Source of the DNA: Lachnospiraceae bacterium
Lineage (GTDB): Bacteria > Bacillota > Clostridia > Lachnospirales > Lachnospiraceae
NCBI GenBank assembly: GCA_902363835.1
Contig: CABJBM010000013.1
Span: forward strand, 110,523-174,522
Length of the DNA stretch: 64,000 nucleotides
Direction of reading: 5' to 3'
Below the pieces are notes generated by a model. It was not told the DNA's origin. It saw nothing but the letters and a program-made list of their open reading frames with translations, and ran no database searches. The position numbers and the translations under genes were made by a program. Positions within the stretch are counted from its first letter, which is position 1. Each line of letters starts with the position of its first letter. Positions 1 to 8,016 of the stretch are shown piece by piece.

Positions 1-371
1 TTATGGCCTGCAGCAGGCACCACAGGTTTTCCCGCCTCCTGAGGCCTGGAATTTAACGGCCTCTGAGGCACACCATTTTGCCTGGCAGTCCCCGGAACAT
101 TCCCCTTCTGCTGATTTCCCCGGGCATTCCCTCTCTGCTGGTTTCCTGGCACATTCCCACTCTGTTGAGTTCCCTGCCCATAACTTCTCTGCTGGTTTCC
201 CTGCACATTCGGCTCACGGGAATCATGGCTGTTTTCATAAGTCGGGCGTCTTTCATTCAAATAATAATCTGCATCCCACAAATGGGGCTGGCGGATCACC
301 CGTCTGCACCGCGGGCAGTAATTCATCTCATTTACCGGAAGATCACAAACCGGACAAATCTTTTTCATCAT
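1..371 (-). CDS. Zinc-ribbon protein with N/Q-rich tandem repeats, C-terminus beyond the window
   Basis: The frame opens at an ATG preceded by AAAGGAGG and stays open to the window edge, so at least 123 residues are present and the C-terminus is missing. The N-terminus has two cysteine pairs (CPVC near residues 6-9 and CPRC near 19-22) spaced like a small zinc ribbon. From about residue 55 the protein becomes low-complexity, with repeats of the form GNQQRGN / GNVPGNQQ encoded by roughly 30-bp imperfect DNA repeats. No transmembrane segment is visible in the part seen. It lies 15 bp after the preceding small gene on the same strand, so the two are probably co-transcribed. I do not recognise the family; zinc binding is inferred from the cysteines only. 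Confidence 0.7.
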   Translation of the reverse strand, partial: MMKKICPVCDLPVNEMNYCPRCRRVIRQPHLWDADYYLNERRPTYENSHDSREPNVQGNQQRSYGQGTQQSGNVPGNQQRGNARGNQQKGNVPGTARQNGVPQRPLNSRPQEAGKPVVPAAGH

Positions 372-386
372 CCCAAATCCCTCCTT

Positions 387-713
387 TTATCCCAGTACCA
401 GATGAGCCACTGCAATTTCGTCATCCTCATGGAAGCCTTGGGCACACACCTGTATATCATAAACATACTTCTCATGAAGGCCGGTAATGGAAGCAATCTG
501 AGCAATTGTCTTTCCTTCCTGAGCCAGAGCCATCACCTGATGAACGTCTGCAATTGTCTTTTTTAACAGTTCATCGGATTGGCCGGAAGGTTCAAACCCG
601 GCCGTCTCCTTATCTGACTCTGTGATAAAATCCTCCAAAGACAAGGTCTTTCCTTCTTCCCTGCCGTTATAATAATCCTGGTCAAGCTCCCAATCCTGTT
701 CTTTCTCTGACAT
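387..713 (-). CDS. Hypothetical protein, 108 aa, with a helix-turn-helix-like segment
   Basis: The start is placed at the ATG preceded by AAAGGAG (seven bases upstream) giving MSEKEQDW; a longer in-frame version would run into the palindromic repeats upstream and has no ribosome site. The first half is acidic. The second half contains EGKTIAQIASITGLHEKYVY, which has the pattern of a helix-turn-helix (resolvase/sigma-4 type), but no other domain is recognisable. It sits downstream of the ftsZ terminator and of two 51-bp palindromic repeats, and just before the zinc-ribbon gene on the same strand. DNA binding is only a guess from the pattern. Confidence 0.65.
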   Translation of the reverse strand: MSEKEQDWELDQDYYNGREEGKTLSLEDFITESDKETAGFEPSGQSDELLKKTIADVHQVMALAQEGKTIAQIASITGLHEKYVYDIQVCAQGFHEDDEIAVAHLVLG

Positions 714-727
714 TTTGCCACTCCTTT

Positions 728-831
728 CCTCTTTCCAGCCCATGCTTTCTGGGCATAAAGGTATACCCGAAGGGTGTTTCCTCTTTCCTGCCCATGCTTT
801 TTGGGCATAAAGGTATACCCGAAGGGTGTTT
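728..831. repeat. Two tandem copies of the dispersed palindromic element
   Basis: Two near-identical units of 52 bp follow each other. Each has one stem GCCCA...TGGGC around a TGCTTT loop and a second small stem ACCC-GAA-GGGT after GGTAT. They lie between the ftsZ terminator and the next small gene. The same unit, with a 51-bp period, recurs at 34.1, 37.5 and 53.8 kb, with diverged or partial versions at 35.8 and 50.3 kb. Confidence 0.85.
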
Positions 832-832
832 C

Positions 833-863
833 AAAAACAGGCAGGTTCATCGGAACCTGCCTG
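833..863 (-). terminator. Rho-independent terminator after ftsZ
   Basis: On the minus strand a perfect 10-bp stem AGGCAGGTTC / GAACCTGCCT with a four-base loop is followed by GTTTTTG. It lies about 20 bp after the ftsZ stop and ends the dcw transcription unit. Confidence 0.85.
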
Positions 864-883
864 AATATGTAATCTCATGAATT

Positions 884-2221
884 TTATCTTTTATTTCTTA
901 AAAAGTCGGGAATATTAATCTGAACTTCTTTGTTCACAGTAGGACGATAAGGCTGTCCGCCTCCCTGGGAAGCGCCCTGAGCAGGATTCTGTCCCTGATA
1001 ATTAGGCTTAGTATAGTTTCCGGCTCCGTAGTTCTGGTTCCCATAATTCTGGTTATTATAGCTGCTGTTATTTGGATAATTCTGATTGTTATAAGCCGGA
1101 TTGGAATAATTGGCATTTCCATAGTTCGGATTATAATTCTGGTTATATCCAGGAGTTGCTGTTGTAGCTGCTGCTTCCTGATTCACGGCCTGTGACTGAG
1201 CTGCTGCTTTTGGCTGTTTATAGTTAGGATTGGAAAAATTCGTCATGACCTTGGATACAGGAGTCTCAGACTGCATGTCCAGTCCGGTTGCAATTACAGT
1301 AATGCTGGCTTCATCATGAGCGTTTTCATCATACATGGCACCAAAGATAATGTTTGCATCATCTCCTGCCATCTCCTGAACATAGCTGGCCGCTTCATTG
1401 GCCTCAACCAGGCTGATATCACCGGAAATGTTAATGATGACATGAGAAGCTCCCTCAATGGTAGTTTCAAGCAATGGGCTGGATACCGCCTGTTTCACGG
1501 CTTCCAATGCCTTTTCATCACCCTTTGCCCTGCCGATACCGATATGGGCAATGCCCTTATCTGTCATAACTGTCTGTACATCTGCAAAGTCCAGGTTAAT
1601 AAGTCCGGGAACATTGATCAGATCCGTAATGCCCTGTACTGCCTGCTGAAGGACTTCATCCGCTTTTTTTAAGGCATCAGGCATGGTAGTACGCCTGTCC
1701 ACGATTTCAAGAAGGCGGTCATTGGGTATCACAATTAAGGTATCCACGCTCTCTTTTAAGCGTTCAATACCCGCAATCGCATTGCTCATACGGGTCCTTG
1801 CTTCAAAGCGGAAAGGCTTTGTCACAACGCCCACAGTGAGAATTCCCATATCTTTCGCAATTTTAGCAACAACAGGAGCTGCTCCGGTTCCGGTTCCGCC
1901 ACCCATTCCGCAGGTAACGAATACCATATCAGCACCCTTCATGGTCTGTGCCAGATCGTCCGCATTCTCCTCTGCCGCCTTTTCGCCGATCTCCGGCTTG
2001 GCACCTGCACCAAGACCTTTTGTCAGTTTCTCTCCGATCTGCATGGCTGTAGGAGCCTTACAAAACTGCAAGGCCTGCTTGTCCGTATTAATTCCAAGAA
2101 ATTCCACACCAGCTATATTCTCATCAATCATGCGGTTTACCGCATTGTTTCCGGCACCGCCTACTCCGATTACTAGAATTCTTGCAGCATTGTCCGCCTC
2201 ATTTATCTTAATCTCTAACAA
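884..2221 (-). CDS. ftsZ: Cell division protein FtsZ
   Basis: Tubulin-like GTPase that polymerises into the Z ring. The 445-residue product has the GTP-binding signature [10 protein letters not shown] near residue 105, the N-terminal [13 protein letters not shown] loop, and the T7-loop region NLDFADV. The globular core ends near residue 315. A linker of about 100 residues follows that is very rich in Asn, Tyr and Gln ([12 protein letters not shown] repeats), and then the conserved C-terminal peptide [14 protein letters not shown] that binds FtsA/SepF-type partners. The start is TTG, supported by AAAGGAGG eight bases upstream. It is the last gene of the dcw cluster, has its own promoter and is followed by a terminator. 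No ftsA is present next to it. Confidence 0.98.
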   Translation of the reverse strand: MLEIKINEADNAARILVIGVGGAGNNAVNRMIDENIAGVEFLGINTDKQALQFCKAPTAMQIGEKLTKGLGAGAKPEIGEKAAEENADDLAQTMKGADMVFVTCGMGGGTGTGAAPVVAKIAKDMGILTVGVVTKPFRFEARTRMSNAIAGIERLKESVDTLIVIPNDRLLEIVDRRTTMPDALKKADEVLQQAVQGITDLINVPGLINLDFADVQTVMTDKGIAHIGIGRAKGDEKALEAVKQAVSSPLLETTIEGASHVIINISGDISLVEANEAASYVQEMAGDDANIIFGAMYDENAHDEASITVIATGLDMQSETPVSKVMTNFSNPNYKQPKAAAQSQAVNQEAAATTATPGYNQNYNPNYGNANYSNPAYNNQNYPNNSSYNNQNYGNQNYGAGNYTKPNYQGQNPAQGASQGGGQPYRPTVNKEVQINIPDFLRNKR

Positions 2222-2272
2222 GATTATATCCTCCTTTAACCATAAACAGCTTACTCTATAAACCTAATTAAT

Positions 2273-2301
2273 ATAATATTTGATTTTCACAAAAATATCA
2301 A
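2273..2301 (-). promoter_or_regulatory. Sigma-A-type promoter for ftsZ
   Basis: Minus-strand -35 TTGATA, a 17-bp spacer and -10 TATTAT lie in the AT-rich gap between divIB and ftsZ, about 50 bp before the ftsZ TTG start. It would allow ftsZ expression independent of the long upstream operon. Confidence 0.7.
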
Positions 2302-2339
2302 CCATTTTTTAAACAAAATTCCAAGCAAATTATGTAAAT

Positions 2340-3068
2340 TCATTTATTCTTCACAAAACGGTAAGAAGTGACGGTTTCCGCCTCGTCATAAGTGTCCAGA
2401 TACAGGGTGCCTGATAATCCTCCCAAAACAGGGAGCTGATCCTTCAGCTCAGAGATTTTTCCGTTCATCTGGTCATAGCTTCCAAGAAAAACCCGGATAT
2501 CTCCCATGACAAGAGTGGCATCCCCGCGGGAATCATATTTGATCTGGTCAACCAGGATTTCCTTGGTTGATAACAGCTGGGTCAGATTTAAAATTTCATT
2601 AAAAATCTTTTCCTTTTCCACGGGCAGGGGCTGGTGCAGGGCAATGTGCCCGAACTGCAGTCCTGTGATCCAGGGAATTCCATCAAGCTTTCCGCTGGAA
2701 CTTTCCACCACAATTCCATCCTTGTCAAAATACATATAGCTGCCCATATAGGAAACATAACCTACCACGGATTTCTCATAGACGATCACTTCAACCTTTA
2801 CCGGGCTTTGGAACACGATTTTGTAATCTTCCACAAAAGGGATCTGTTCATGCTTTTTAAAGTGATCCTTGTAAAGACAAAAAATCGCATTCCGGTCCCA
2901 GCCGTCCTTGAATAAAAAACCAACAATCTGCTCTGACGTATACTTTTTATTGCCAGTCACCGTAATATCCCTGATCTGCAGCGACAAAAAAATGACAGTT
3001 ACCAGAAAAATCACGGTGGCTGCAATTCCAAATTTAATTTTTCTTCTGCTTTTTCTTAAATCTTTCAT
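2340..3068 (-). CDS. divIB: Cell division protein FtsQ/DivIB
   Basis: Bitopic divisome protein that, with FtsL/DivIC, controls septal peptidoglycan synthesis. The 242 residues show a basic cytoplasmic tail (KSRRKIK), one membrane segment at about 14-31, then a POTRA-type domain beginning QIRDITVTGNKKYTSEQI, followed by the FtsQ/DivIB beta domain. The start ATG overlaps the murA stop (ATGA), with GAGGG just upstream. Length and position between murA and ftsZ fit the family. Extracellular location is inferred from the topology. Confidence 0.92.
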   Translation of the reverse strand: MKDLRKSRRKIKFGIAATVIFLVTVIFLSLQIRDITVTGNKKYTSEQIVGFLFKDGWDRNAIFCLYKDHFKKHEQIPFVEDYKIVFQSPVKVEVIVYEKSVVGYVSYMGSYMYFDKDGIVVESSSGKLDGIPWITGLQFGHIALHQPLPVEKEKIFNEILNLTQLLSTKEILVDQIKYDSRGDATLVMGDIRVFLGSYDQMNGKISELKDQLPVLGGLSGTLYLDTYDEAETVTSYRFVKNK

Positions 3069-4315
3069 TCCATCCCTCTGATTGCTGCACCAAGACTGCT
3101 TAAGTCGCGGCAGATGTCTACATATCCCCGTTCAATATGATGGCACTCATGGATTTCAGACATGCCTTCACAGGCAAGGCCTGCAACCACAAGGGCCGCG
3201 CCTCCCCGCAGATCCGTGGCAGTTACCCGGTTTCCCTTTAAGGGATAAAGGCCCCGTACCACAGCCTGTTTTCCCTCTATTATAATATCTGCACCAAGTT
3301 TCTGCAACTCCTTTGCTGTCCCAAAACGTCCCTCAAAGATGGTTTCCTTCAGCCTGCCGGTGCCTTTCCCCGATGCCATGACTGCCATTAACTGTGACTG
3401 AAGGTCCGTGGGGAATCCCGGATAAGGTTCTGTCATAACATCCACGCAGTCAGGACGTCCCCTCATGGACACTTCCAGCTGGTCTTCATACCGTTTTATC
3501 TCCGCACCCATTTTTTCAGTAAGAGAAAGAACTGAGGTTAAATGCCCGGGCCGGATTCCCTGAAGCACAATGCTTCCTTCAGCGGCCATAACAGCCATTA
3601 AATAAGTTCCTGCAACAATCCTGTCTCCTGCTACAGTGAATTCCGAATCACAAAGCTCCTTTACGCCTGTGACCGCCAGCCTGGAAGTACCGGTTCCATG
3701 GATTTTGGCGCCCATATTGTTTAAAAATTCACATAAAGTAATGATCTCCGGTTCCTTTGCCGCTCCATGGATGACAGTTACTCCCTGGGCATACACTGCA
3801 GCCATCAGGGCATTTTCCGTAGCTCCCACACTGGGAAAGGAGAAATAAATATCGGCGCCCATCAGCCGATCCGCGGACGCCAAAAGCTTATCACCCTTCT
3901 CCTCAATGACTGCCCCCAGTTTCCGAAAGGCGGACAAGTGTAGGTCAATGGGACGTTCCCCTATGGAACACCCTCCGGGAAAGCTGGTAACCGCGCTCCC
4001 GGTTCTTCCCAGGAGTGAGCCAGACAGCATAATAGAAGAGCGCATGCTCTTTATATACTCTTCCGGTATCTCCGCCTGTGTCAGAGTCGATGCATCAATT
4101 GTCAAGGAATGGCCGTCAAAGCCGCATATACAGCCAATATGCTCAAGTATCCCCAGCATACAGAACACATCCTGTATCCTGGGGACATTATGAATCACTG
4201 TTGTACCTTTATGGAGAACCGCTGCTGCCATCATTGGCAGAACAGCATTTTTGGAACCCTGAATTTTTATCTCACCTTTTAAGGATCGTAACCCCTGGAC
4301 CTGTATGACTGACAA
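3065..4315 (-). CDS. murA: UDP-N-acetylglucosamine 1-carboxyvinyltransferase (MurA)
   Basis: Transfers enolpyruvate from PEP to UDP-GlcNAc, the first committed step of peptidoglycan synthesis in the cytoplasm; target of fosfomycin. Visible family features are the N-terminal KGEIKIQGSKNAVLPMMAA with the substrate-binding Lys-Asn, the catalytic cysteine loop PGGCSIGERPIDLHL, and GFPTDLQ carrying the catalytic Asp. I chose the TTG start because GGGAGG lies seven bases before it and the product then begins MSVIQVQG, as in other MurA proteins; the ATG five codons upstream has no ribosome site. It occupies the dcw position where murG/murB usually lie, between ftsW and divIB. Confidence 0.96.
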   Translation of the reverse strand: MSVIQVQGLRSLKGEIKIQGSKNAVLPMMAAAVLHKGTTVIHNVPRIQDVFCMLGILEHIGCICGFDGHSLTIDASTLTQAEIPEEYIKSMRSSIMLSGSLLGRTGSAVTSFPGGCSIGERPIDLHLSAFRKLGAVIEEKGDKLLASADRLMGADIYFSFPSVGATENALMAAVYAQGVTVIHGAAKEPEIITLCEFLNNMGAKIHGTGTSRLAVTGVKELCDSEFTVAGDRIVAGTYLMAVMAAEGSIVLQGIRPGHLTSVLSLTEKMGAEIKRYEDQLEVSMRGRPDCVDVMTEPYPGFPTDLQSQLMAVMASGKGTGRLKETIFEGRFGTAKELQKLGADIIIEGKQAVVRGLYPLKGNRVTATDLRGGAALVVAGLACEGMSEIHECHHIERGYVDICRDLSSLGAAIRGME

Positions 4316-4383
4316 TCCGGTACCTCCCATGGCTTCTTATATACTATCCTATGTTAAAAGTGAGAGAATGGTTTCACATCCCA

Positions 4384-5535
4384 TTATTTTTCCAGCTTTA
4401 TCTGGTTGGAAACGCTTAAAACCATGCCCATTTCCATCATTAGAAACAGGACCGAAGTACCTCCGTAGCTGATAAAAGGAAGGGTAATGCCGGTATTTGG
4501 TATGGTGTTGGTAACAACCGCAATATTCAGAATAACCTGTATGGCAATATGGCCCATGACGCCTACTACCAGCAAAGCTCCGAACAGATCCGGCGCATTA
4601 TCCGCAATGAGCATGAACCGGTAAATCATGAAAAGGAATATCAAAATCACGGAGACCGCTCCAAAAAGCCCAAGTTCCTCACAGATGATGGAAAAAATCA
4701 TGTCATTTTGTGCCTCAGGCACAAATCCCATCTTCTGTATGCTCTCTCCTAAGCCCCTGCCCACCAGACCGCCTGAGCCTATGGCATAAAGCCCCTGAAG
4801 CACCTGATACCCTCCTGTGGAGGGATAAGCCTCCGGCTCCAGCCATACCAGGATACGGCCCAGCTGGTAGTCATGAAGGATATTAAGCTTTTCCAGGACA
4901 GTGGCCATTGGCCCGGCAAACGCCAGCAGGCCCACACCTGCAATACCGCAGGCAAAAAACGGCCATTTCTTTTTACAGGCCACAAACAGCATGACAAAAG
5001 CGATCCCAACGATAATGATCCCGGAGCTTAAGTTATTTGCCGCTACGATTCCCGCAATGGGAAGGGTCGTCACTATAACCAGAATCACGCCGTTTCTCGT
5101 GTTAATATTCCTTCCCATCTGAACGATCAGGACCGCCAGCATGACAATCAATGCAATTTTTACAAATTCCGTAGGCTGGAAAGAAAGACTTCCCACTCCC
5201 AGCCACCTTCTCTTTCCGTTTACCTTACGTCCCACCAGGGATACGGTGATCATGAGAATATAAGAAAGGACATAAGCAAATACGGCAAACCTGGCGTACC
5301 AGTGGTAATCTATTTTGGATATTACGATCATGATCACAAAGCCTGCCAGCGCGATTTTCGCCTGCCTCATCATGAAATAGGCGGCGTCATTGAATTTAAG
5401 CTGGGCTGCATATGAGCTGGCACTGTAAATCATGACCAAGCCAAAAACAGACAGAAATATCACAGTAAACAGGAGACTGTAATCATAAAAACGGCGCGGT
5501 TTATTCTTTTTCTTCACTGGCCTTTTTTCTGCCAT
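4384..5535 (-). CDS. ftsW: FtsW/SpoVE-type lipid II polymerase (SEDS family)
   Basis: Integral membrane peptidoglycan glycosyltransferase working with a class B PBP. The 383-residue protein has about ten membrane segments and SEDS landmarks: KVNGKRRWLGVGSLSFQPTE, then LVGRGLGES and PFISYGGTS near the C-terminus. The start is the ATG with GAGGAGG seven bases upstream (MAEKRPVKKK), not the ATG further upstream. It lies between murD and murA. From sequence alone I cannot say whether it serves vegetative division (FtsW) or spore cortex (SpoVE); the neighbouring pbpB and spoVD make either possible. Confidence 0.93.
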   Translation of the reverse strand: MAEKRPVKKKNKPRRFYDYSLLFTVIFLSVFGLVMIYSASSYAAQLKFNDAAYFMMRQAKIALAGFVIMIVISKIDYHWYARFAVFAYVLSYILMITVSLVGRKVNGKRRWLGVGSLSFQPTEFVKIALIVMLAVLIVQMGRNINTRNGVILVIVTTLPIAGIVAANNLSSGIIIVGIAFVMLFVACKKKWPFFACGIAGVGLLAFAGPMATVLEKLNILHDYQLGRILVWLEPEAYPSTGGYQVLQGLYAIGSGGLVGRGLGESIQKMGFVPEAQNDMIFSIICEELGLFGAVSVILIFLFMIYRFMLIADNAPDLFGALLVVGVMGHIAIQVILNIAVVTNTIPNTGITLPFISYGGTSVLFLMMEMGMVLSVSNQIKLEK

Positions 5536-5613
5536 ATCATTCCTCCTCGCAACCGCTGTTTCATTTATAACATCAGCCATGCATTCATAATATTTCTGCA
5601 TGGCTCATTGCTT

Positions 5614-6960
5614 TTACAAGGCCCAAACGCACTCCTTGAAGATTTGGCCCCTCTCTTCGTAGCATTTAAACATCCCCCAGCTGGCACAGGCCGGGGACAA
5701 AAGTACGTGATCTCCTCTGTTGGCATAAGATGCACAGACCTTTACCGCCTCCTGCATATCCTCTGCATACATGACATTGGTAAAACCATGTCTGGCTGCA
5801 CATTCGGCAATTTTTTCCCTGGTCTGACCCAGAAGTACCATGTATTTCACCTTCCCGTCAAAGGATTCAATCCATTGGTCATACTGGGAATTCTTGTCAT
5901 AGCCGCCTGCAATGAGCAGAGTCGGTCCTGGCATGGCCTTTATTGCCTGGATTGCGGCATCGGGATTGGTTCCCTTGGAATCATTGTAATACTTTACTCC
6001 TGCCTTTTCCGCGACAAATTCAATCCGGTGCTCCACCGCCTTGAACTCACGGATCACCTGGCTGATAATCTCCATAGGAACTCCCATTTGGGCCGATATG
6101 GCGGCGGCTGCCATGATGTTTTCATGGTTATGCCGGCCCAGGAGCCGGACCTCATGGATGTTTGCAATCTCTGTTCTCTCTCCCTTATGGTTCCGGATGA
6201 TCCTGTCCCCATCCATGCAGTAGCCCTCTTCCAAAAACTGGCGGCTGCTGAAATAGACGGCTTCAGGTTTCATGGTTTTTCCAAACTCACGCAAAATGGG
6301 GTCGTCATAATTTAAAACACAAAAATCCTGGGGTTTCTGGTTTGATGTAATCCGTTCCTTTACTTCTATGTAGCATTCCATGGTTTTATGACGGTCCAAA
6401 TGGTCCGGCGTTATGTTTAATATTGCACTCACATCCGGCCGGAAGTCTGTAATGGTCTCCAGCTGAAAGCTGCTGATCTCCGCTACTGTCACCGAATCAT
6501 GGTCCGTTTTTAAGGCTTCCTCCGTATAGGGGACTCCAATATTCCCCACCACAAACACGTGATCATAGTATGCTTTCATGATCTCCCCTGTAAGGGCCGT
6601 AGTGGTTGTCTTACCATTGGTTCCTGTGATTGCTGCCAGCTTTCCCTTTGCATGGTGGTAAGCCAGCTGGATCTCACTCCAGACCGGGATATCCGCCTCT
6701 TTAAGGACTGAGACAAAAGGGGCATCCATGGAAATGCCGGGGCTTATAACGCACAAGCTCACACCTGTAAGATCCTCTTTCTTAAGCTCCCCCAATAAAA
6801 CCGAAACCCTCTCTTCTTCTCCAAACAGTCCAAGCAGCTCCTCCTTATGAAGGGCAGCATTGCTGTCATAAAGAATTACTTCGCCCCCTGTTTTAAGGAT
6901 CAGCCTGGATGCGGCAATGCCGCTTTTTCCGCTGCCGGCAACTATTATTTTCTGATTCAT
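5614..6960 (-). CDS. murD: UDP-N-acetylmuramoyl-L-alanine--D-glutamate ligase (MurD)
   Basis: Cytoplasmic ATP-dependent ligase adding D-Glu to UDP-MurNAc-L-Ala. The 448 residues show an N-terminal Rossmann-like domain (IIVAGSGKSGIAASR), the Mur ligase P-loop GTNGKTTTT near residue 113, the EISSFQLE motif, NITPDHLDRH, and the C-terminal domain with YYNDSKGTNPDA and SPACASWGMF. AGGAGA precedes the ATG. It follows mraY by 12 bp in the same transcription unit. Confidence 0.97.
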   Translation of the reverse strand: MNQKIIVAGSGKSGIAASRLILKTGGEVILYDSNAALHKEELLGLFGEEERVSVLLGELKKEDLTGVSLCVISPGISMDAPFVSVLKEADIPVWSEIQLAYHHAKGKLAAITGTNGKTTTTALTGEIMKAYYDHVFVVGNIGVPYTEEALKTDHDSVTVAEISSFQLETITDFRPDVSAILNITPDHLDRHKTMECYIEVKERITSNQKPQDFCVLNYDDPILREFGKTMKPEAVYFSSRQFLEEGYCMDGDRIIRNHKGERTEIANIHEVRLLGRHNHENIMAAAAISAQMGVPMEIISQVIREFKAVEHRIEFVAEKAGVKYYNDSKGTNPDAAIQAIKAMPGPTLLIAGGYDKNSQYDQWIESFDGKVKYMVLLGQTREKIAECAARHGFTNVMYAEDMQEAVKVCASYANRGDHVLLSPACASWGMFKCYEERGQIFKECVWAL

Positions 6961-6972
6961 ATGGTTTTTCTC

Positions 6973-7941
6973 CTATAATCCAAGGTATGCAAGCATGCAA
7001 AGAACCGCAGTCACGATTGCAAACACAGCTACTACCCGTGTTTCCGACCAGCCGCTAAGCTCAAAGTGGTGGTGGATGGGGGCCATCTTAAAAAACCTCT
7101 TTCCGCCTGTTCTCTTAAAGTATGTCACCTGAATGATGACGGATAATACTTCGATCAAATAAATAAAACCGATAATGGCAATGAAAACAGGGATCTGCAT
7201 CATAAAGGCGCTGGAAGCGACAAAGCCGCCAAGCCCAAGGGAACCGGTATCCCCCATAAACACCCTGGCAGGATACACATTAAACAGCAGAAATCCCAAA
7301 AGACTTCCAACTACTGCGCCGGTAATTGGGCTGATGCCGGTATTTTCCCCGATGGACACCACAGTCAGGAAAGTGGCCACCAGAATGGTCACGCTGGTGC
7401 AGAGTCCATCAAGTCCATCCGTGAAATTCACCCCGTTGTCAGTCCCTATGACAATAAAGAATACTGCCGGCACAAAGAGTATGCCTAAATTCAGATACAG
7501 CCCTTTTTCAAAGCCTCCGGTAAAGGGAATCAGCATTTCGGTTCCCACATCTTTTGAATGAAGCAGATAATAGGCAAAAATGCCCGTAATGATTAACTGC
7601 CCTGCCATCTTTTGAACAGGCGTAAGCCCCTCTGACCGCTTCATCACGATCTTGATGTAATCATCAAGGAACCCCACAATGCCAAATCCCACTGTCACGA
7701 AAAGCACGGGAATGATCTTTGGATACTCCCTCACATAAAACAGCGATGTAATGATAATGCTGGTCAATATGATGAGCCCTCCCATGGTTGGAGTGCCCTG
7801 CTTTTTCAAATGGCTTTCCGGTCCTTCCCTGCGGACCTCCTGGCCGAACTTCAGCCTGTGAAGAAATGGTATTACAATGGGACACAGCATGGCGCTGATA
7901 GCAAATGCTATGATGATTGCCAGAATCGTTTCGTTAATCAT
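6973..7941 (-). CDS. mraY: Phospho-N-acetylmuramoyl-pentapeptide transferase (MraY)
   Basis: Membrane enzyme that makes lipid I by moving phospho-MurNAc-pentapeptide to undecaprenyl phosphate. The 322-residue protein has about ten membrane helices. Family motifs are GTPTMGG, the Asp-rich GFLDDYIK, GTDNGVNFTDGLDGL, RVFMGDTGSLGLGG and the HHHFE loop (APIHHHFELSGWSE). GAGGTG before the ATG of MINETIL decides the start over a slightly longer reading. It sits between spoVD and murD; murE and murF, often found here, are absent. Confidence 0.97.
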   Translation of the reverse strand: MINETILAIIIAFAISAMLCPIVIPFLHRLKFGQEVRREGPESHLKKQGTPTMGGLIILTSIIITSLFYVREYPKIIPVLFVTVGFGIVGFLDDYIKIVMKRSEGLTPVQKMAGQLIITGIFAYYLLHSKDVGTEMLIPFTGGFEKGLYLNLGILFVPAVFFIVIGTDNGVNFTDGLDGLCTSVTILVATFLTVVSIGENTGISPITGAVVGSLLGFLLFNVYPARVFMGDTGSLGLGGFVASSAFMMQIPVFIAIIGFIYLIEVLSVIIQVTYFKRTGGKRFFKMAPIHHHFELSGWSETRVVAVFAIVTAVLCMLAYLGL

Positions 7942-8016
7942 GTCACACCTCAATATTTTATGTATTTGTATTTCAAAAGTACACAGTTAGTAGTATACGT
8001 CTTTTTGCCTGAATAA

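Noticed and set aside
60..260. Possible CRISPR or minisatellite array at the left edge
   Set aside because: The repeats are in-frame codons for GNQQ-type peptide repeats in a gene with a good start; there are no unique spacers of constant length.
563..850. 95-codon minus-strand frame across the palindromic repeats after ftsZ
   Set aside because: It overlaps the supported 108-aa gene out of frame and covers the ftsZ terminator; it reflects the open frames of the repeats.
1683..2261. 192-codon plus-strand frame opposite ftsZ
   Set aside because: Antisense shadow of a highly conserved gene; similar long shadows opposite murD (5608-6315), the BMP gene (17946-18572) and nadE (46190-46852) were rejected for the same reason.
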